IMG/VR virus record: IMGVR_UViG_3300046507_000439
Coordinates: 1 to 23,266 of that record
Strand: one strand, 5' to 3'
DNA: 23,266 nucleotides
Origin: a virus
Position 1 is the stretch's first letter, and each line of letters starts with the position of its first letter. The position numbers and the translations under genes are program-made. The notes beneath the pieces were generated by a model. That model saw only the letters and a program-made list of their open reading frames with translations, did no database searches and was not told the DNA's origin. Of this stretch, positions 20,764-23,266 are shown one piece after another.

Positions 20764-21516
20764 ATGAGTGCTCTTTCTGATTTCCTCACCGCACGGGCAG
20801 CGGCGCTTGGAATCACGCAAACCGATCTGGCGCTTAAGGTCGGCATGTCGCAGCCCAGTATCAGTGATTTGTTCGCCGGCATGGTCTCGTCCCCCAGGAA
20901 GTGGCGCGAGATCGCGCGCGAGCTGCAGATCCCGGAAAAACAGATGCGCGAACTGATGAACGACGCCGGCCGAGATGGCGGCAAGTCGACGCGTCTGCCG
21001 CGTAGTGTTTCGCGAATGACACCGGAAGACATAGTCCGTCTGTCCGAGCAAGAAAACAACCATGAGCCGAACGCGCGGATCGATCAGTCCATTCCCATCC
21101 CGTTTAACGTGAAGCCTGGCCGGATGATCCCTGTTTTGGGCGAAGCTGTGGGCGGTGTCGACGGCGAGTATGAATTCAACGGCTCGGTGCTCGACTACGT
21201 CGCCTGCCCCCCGTCTCTGGCGAACGTGCCGAATGCATACGGCGTTTATGTCGACGGCGAGTCCATGTCTCCGCGCTATCGACCAGGCGAGACTGTCTAT
21301 GTACACCCCGGCAAGCCGGCTCGTCGAGGAGACGACGTAATCGTGCAGATCGCAGCATCTGAGGACGGCCGCCCGCCTCATGGTTTCATCAAAGAATTCG
21401 TCGGATGGGCCGGAGATGAGCTTGTGCTTCGCCAATATAATCCCGAATCAAAAATCAAGTTTGAGCGCGGCAAAGTGGTTTCGGTTCATCCAATAGTACT
21501 AGCCGGGAAATATTGA
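20764..21516 (+). CDS. C1-type prophage repressor with intact S24 peptidase domain
   Basis: In this 250-residue protein the N-terminal HTH spans ~5-60: GITQTDLALKVGMSQPSISD is a textbook XRE helix pair. The C-terminal S24 domain has the catalytic pair Ser167 (VDGESMSP) and Lys210 (HGFIKEF), 43 residues apart as in lambda cI. The cleavage region EAVGG near residue 127 lacks the classic Ala-Gly, so the cut site may differ. RecA-stimulated self-cleavage would release repression during DNA damage. It should bind the TATAGGTYRA sites on both sides of its gene. The ribosome site is weak (AAGGGA), which suits low-level expression. Confidence 0.92.
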   Translation: MSALSDFLTARAAALGITQTDLALKVGMSQPSISDLFAGMVSSPRKWREIARELQIPEKQMRELMNDAGRDGGKSTRLPRSVSRMTPEDIVRLSEQENNHEPNARIDQSIPIPFNVKPGRMIPVLGEAVGGVDGEYEFNGSVLDYVACPPSLANVPNAYGVYVDGESMSPRYRPGETVYVHPGKPARRGDDVIVQIAASEDGRPPHGFIKEFVGWAGDELVLRQYNPESKIKFERGKVVSVHPIVLAGKY

Positions 21517-21565
21517 TTGACTATGTGTTTTATAGGTTGACTCCTAAAAACACATAACCTATAAC
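21517..21565 (+). promoter_or_regulatory. Rightward promoter in a dyad with two operators
   Basis: TTGACT (21537-21542), a 17-base spacer and TATAAC (21560-21565) form a strong plus-strand promoter. TATAGGTTGAC (21531-21541) and an inverted TATAGGTTATG (21553-21563) overlap the -35 and -10. The -35 box forms the loop of a long inverted repeat (21522-21536 with 21543-21556, 14 pairs, one bulge), which could be an operator dyad or a weak terminator for the repressor gene. Confidence 0.7.
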
Positions 21566-21617
21566 TCTCCTCACCGCCACACCTAACCAGGCGGAACACC
21601 ACCAGAGGAGACCGACA

Positions 21618-21809
21618 ATGCTCGGCAGAAGATACACAGAAGAAGATTATGCGCCTGCAATGATCGCGGGTAGTGCAGAGCCTTTCCGCAAGCCAGATCA
21701 CCGTGCCAAGAAGCATCCGCGCCCGCGCAATGTAGATTGCCGCGGTCGTTTTGCGTTGCGCCACCAGAAGCCTGGACGTGTGCTGGCTGAGTTGGAGGTG
21801 GGGGAATGA
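21618..21809 (+). CDS. Small basic unknown protein
   Basis: This 63-residue protein is rich in Arg, Lys, His and Pro (FRKPDHRAKKHPRPRNVD in the middle), with an acidic helix at the end. No family is recognised. It is the first gene of the rightward unit. A leader precedes it: CCGCC/GGCGG stem, CACCACC, then GAGGAGACCGACA and ATG, the same arrangement as on the minus strand. Its stop overlaps the next start (ATGA). Confidence 0.7.
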   Translation: MLGRRYTEEDYAPAMIAGSAEPFRKPDHRAKKHPRPRNVDCRGRFALRHQKPGRVLAELEVGE

Positions 21810-22069
21810 GTGCGGTCCTGCAGCATTCCCGTTGTGACGATGGCGTGGTAATGATCCATGACGAAGGAGATGTTTTCGCCTTCATCGACAGCAACAAGGC
21901 ATCGCCATTCGACGAAGAGTTGGCCGTGCGCTTCTGCGTTTCCTTCAACGCGTATGCCGATTTGGTGGCCGGTCTTCGAGCCGCAGAGATAGCGCTGCGC
22001 GAAGAAGGATTCGAGGACGACGCTGACAACGCCGCGCTCATCCTTGCCAAGCACGGAGGCGGACAATGA
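21806..22069 (+). CDS. Small acidic phage protein of unknown function
   Basis: This 87-residue protein has a beta-rich start (DDGVVMIHDEGDVFAFID), then RFCVSFNAYADLVAGLRAAE, a helix resembling the C-terminal helix of many small phage proteins, and an acidic end. There is no membrane segment. It overlaps both neighbours by ATGA, so the three genes from 21618 to 22287 are co-translated. GGAGGTGGGGG upstream gives it an additional ribosome site. Confidence 0.7.
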   Translation: MSAVLQHSRCDDGVVMIHDEGDVFAFIDSNKASPFDEELAVRFCVSFNAYADLVAGLRAAEIALREEGFEDDADNAALILAKHGGGQ

Positions 22070-22287
22070 CCAACATCGACATCGACGTCAGCAAGCTCAA
22101 AGAGCCAGTGCTAGCCGACGATTACCCGGTCTATGCCGACTTCATGTATGTCGCCGACGGCAAGGTTGTCTTGAGCGACTATCACGGGATCACCGTGCGC
22201 GAATTCAAGTTCCGCCTTGGCGCCAAGGAGATTCGCCGCTGCGATATCTATGGCCGCTCTGATCAGTATTTCGGGAGGGCGGCGTGA
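22066..22287 (+). CDS. Small unknown protein, possibly beta-rich
   Basis: This 73-residue protein begins MTNIDIDVSKLKEPV. Its body alternates hydrophobic and charged residues (YADFMYVADGKVVLSDYHG, then VREFKFRLGAKEIRRCDIYG), as expected of a small beta sheet. It ends GRAA. No family is recognised. It overlaps its neighbours by ATGA on both sides. Confidence 0.7.
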   Translation: MTNIDIDVSKLKEPVLADDYPVYADFMYVADGKVVLSDYHGITVREFKFRLGAKEIRRCDIYGRSDQYFGRAA

Positions 22288-22574
22288 CCCACGCACTCCG
22301 CAAATTAAGCCGCACCATCAAGATCGCCGCCACCATGGCTCTCGCCAGAACCTTTGGCACGTACGAGCATTCGGGATGGAACGGCGAGTTCGATTATTGC
22401 CGGTACACGTGGCGCGGCAAGTCGTGGGTTATCCCACAGGGCCGGTGTCACCATGACCACCCGCTCTTTCATCCAAGACCTGATCGCAGCATGCGCTGCC
22501 GGCTCCTTCGTTGCGGCGGTATCGATTTGGCTGCCGTATCTCGCTTCGACAACCCACTAGTCACCCACCAATAA
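22284..22574 (+). CDS. Unknown protein whose C-terminal half looks out of frame
   Basis: The frame is 96 residues. Residues 1-53 read well (ALRKLSRTIKIAATMALART, then GWNGEFDYCRYTWRGKSWVI). From ~54 on it is His/Arg/Pro/Cys-rich and overlaps a small membrane-protein frame. In the -1 frame the sequence would instead stop at a TGA that overlaps the ATG of that small gene (22453), like the other couplings here. So the native end may be near 22456 after a one-base change. No family is recognised. Confidence 0.55.
   Translation: MTHALRKLSRTIKIAATMALARTFGTYEHSGWNGEFDYCRYTWRGKSWVIPQGRCHHDHPLFHPRPDRSMRCRLLRCGGIDLAAVSRFDNPLVTHQ
22453..22560 (+). CDS. Tiny single-pass membrane protein
   Basis: This 35-residue protein has a short charged head (TTRSFIQDL) and a hydrophobic span IAACAAGSFVAAVSIWLPYL. 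It is similar in kind to the tiny membrane protein before the Sak4-like gene. No strong ribosome site is seen; an ATGA context suggests coupling with the upstream gene, although that gene's current frame runs past it. Its function is unknown. Confidence 0.45.
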   Translation: MTTRSFIQDLIAACAAGSFVAAVSIWLPYLASTTH

Positions 22575-22600
22575 CCACTAAAATTGAGGAGACAGACATC

Positions 22601-23266
22601 ATGGCAAAGAGAGCCACCAAGACTGCTGCCGTGCATACCGAAGTGCAGACGGAAGAAGCCGCGAAGCCGGTAGAGCTTGCGACATACAAGGGCTTTGGCG
22701 CTGACTGGCAGTGCCGTGGCTTTCAATACGCGATCGGCGAAACATACAAAACAGAACGTCGCGTCGTCCGGTGCGGCGAAGGAGCGTTCCACTCCGTTTT
22801 GATGCCGCTTGACGCATGGAGCTACTACGGCCCAGCAAATAGCAAGTTTGCACTCACAAAGGTTGGCGGCAGCATCGTCGATGACCCAGATGGTGACAGC
22901 AAAATCGCATCTGCAGAAATCACCATCAGTGCCGAATTGAAGCTTCCAGAATTCATTCGCAAGGCAGTCGCATGGATCGTCGACGCAGCAAAGGAGCGTG
23001 TCACAACCGGCTACCGTGCCCATGCCGCGAGCACCGGGAATGGTGCCCATGCCGCGAGCACCGGCTACCGTGCCCATGCCGCGAGCACCGGGAATGGTGC
23101 CCATGCCGCGAGCACCGGGGACTATGCCCATGCCGCGAGCACCGGGGACTATGCCCATGCCGCGAGCACCGGGAATGGTGCCCATGCCGCGAGCACCGGG
23201 AATGGTGCCCATGCCGCGAGCACCGGGAATGGTGCCCATGCCGCGAGCACCGGGAATGGTGCCCAT
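22601..23266 (+). CDS. Phage DUF7666-like domain protein with 9-residue repeats, C-terminus beyond window
   Basis: 222 residues are visible. Residues ~27-70 (LATYKGFGADWQCRGFQYAI, then GETYKTERRVVRCGEGAFHS) match a domain common in phage proteins with core T-Y-K-G-F, C-R-G-F-Q-Y and G-x-x-Y; I believe it is catalogued as DUF7666 but could not check. From residue 140 the protein is a tandem array of AHAAST plus three variable residues (GNG, GYR, GDY). Regular Gly/Ala/Ser/Thr repeats with an invariant Ala-His-Ala-Ala core suggest a stacked beta-solenoid or extended fibre. The start follows ATTGAGGAGACAGACATC. Function is unknown, and the repeat length may vary between isolates. Confidence 0.8.
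   Translation, partial: MAKRATKTAAVHTEVQTEEAAKPVELATYKGFGADWQCRGFQYAIGETYKTERRVVRCGEGAFHSVLMPLDAWSYYGPANSKFALTKVGGSIVDDPDGDSKIASAEITISAELKLPEFIRKAVAWIVDAAKERVTTGYRAHAASTGNGAHAASTGYRAHAASTGNGAHAASTGDYAHAASTGDYAHAASTGNGAHAASTGNGAHAASTGNGAHAASTGNGAH
23018..23266 (+). repeat. 27-bp tandem repeat, nine units plus a partial
   Basis: Units begin every 27 bases from 23018 to 23261. The first 18 bases (GCCCATGCCGCGAGCACC) are identical in every full unit. Only the last nine vary, giving GNG six times, GDY twice and GYR once, and each change lies in codons 8-9 apart from synonymous Gly. Such uniformity points to recent expansion or gene conversion. The array continues past the window. Confidence 0.95.

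Noticed and set aside
20638-21435. 265-codon minus-strand frame opposite the S24 repressor
   Set aside because: It is fully antisense to a clear HTH-S24 protein, with no ribosome site and a composition typical of a shadow frame.
22469-23266. Long minus-strand open frame with GMGTIPGAR repeats
   Set aside because: It is the shadow of the plus-strand AHAAST repeat; the plus frame has a leader, a start and a recognisable domain.
23018-23266. CRISPR array
   Set aside because: Units are contiguous 27-bp coding repeats with no unique spacers and no cas genes. The Cas4-like nuclease belongs to the phage recombination set.

Overview
The window is the early (lysogeny, DNA metabolism and recombination) arm of a temperate tailed phage or prophage of an alphaproteobacterium, most likely a rhizobial-type host. 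This rests on the gene families present: Gp157, DUF669, a Sak4-like ATPase, a Cas4/AddB-like nuclease, a primase-helicase, two DNA methyltransferases and two repressors. It also rests on moderately high GC with short, tightly overlapping genes, and on the many ANDN-containing protein tails, which resemble the start of the alphaproteobacterial tmRNA tag. There is no integrase, structural gene, tRNA or rRNA, so prophage versus free phage cannot be settled here.

Layout. Nearly everything from the left edge to about 19.2 kb is on the minus strand. (1) Positions 1-1930: a VRR-NUC protein cut by the window edge, a GIY-YIG/T5orf172 protein, a small XRE regulator and an unknown, driven by a good minus-strand promoter at 1899-1927 and separated from the next unit by a terminator. 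(2) 1983-9563: primase-helicase, DCL/DUF3223-like protein, C5 and N4/N6 methyltransferases, Gp157 and small unknowns, mostly with ATGA/TAATG stop-start overlaps. (3) 9603-19225: an internal promoter, then SF2 helicase, phosphoribosyltransferase-like protein, two sigma-70-like genes (one split between frames), PD-(D/E)XK nuclease, beta clamp, DUF669 protein, Sak4-like ATPase, small membrane proteins and SH3-like/unknown proteins, ending with an HTH protein. (4) 19.25-21.57 kb: a two-repressor switch. An S24-fold regulator without the usual nucleophile is linked to four copies of the palindrome ACAAATTTGT. A complete S24 repressor is flanked by four copies of TATAGGTYRA at lambda-like divergent promoters. 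Between them lie a probable structured small RNA, terminators and a short minus-strand gene. (5) 21.6 kb to the right edge: a plus-strand unit of small unknown proteins, ending in a phage domain protein with a 27-bp tandem repeat that runs off the window.

How the parts work together. The clamp, primase-helicase, SF2 helicase, Sak4/DUF669 pair and Cas4-like nuclease form a replication/recombination toolkit. The methyltransferases probably protect the DNA. Three shared signals tie the region together: a repeated 5' leader (small hairpin, CACCACA, then GAGGAGAC) before non-coupled genes on both strands; a candidate small RNA that carries exact complements of both leader halves; and ANDN plus Ala-Ala tails resembling genomically encoded ssrA-type degrons. 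These three are the observations most worth testing.
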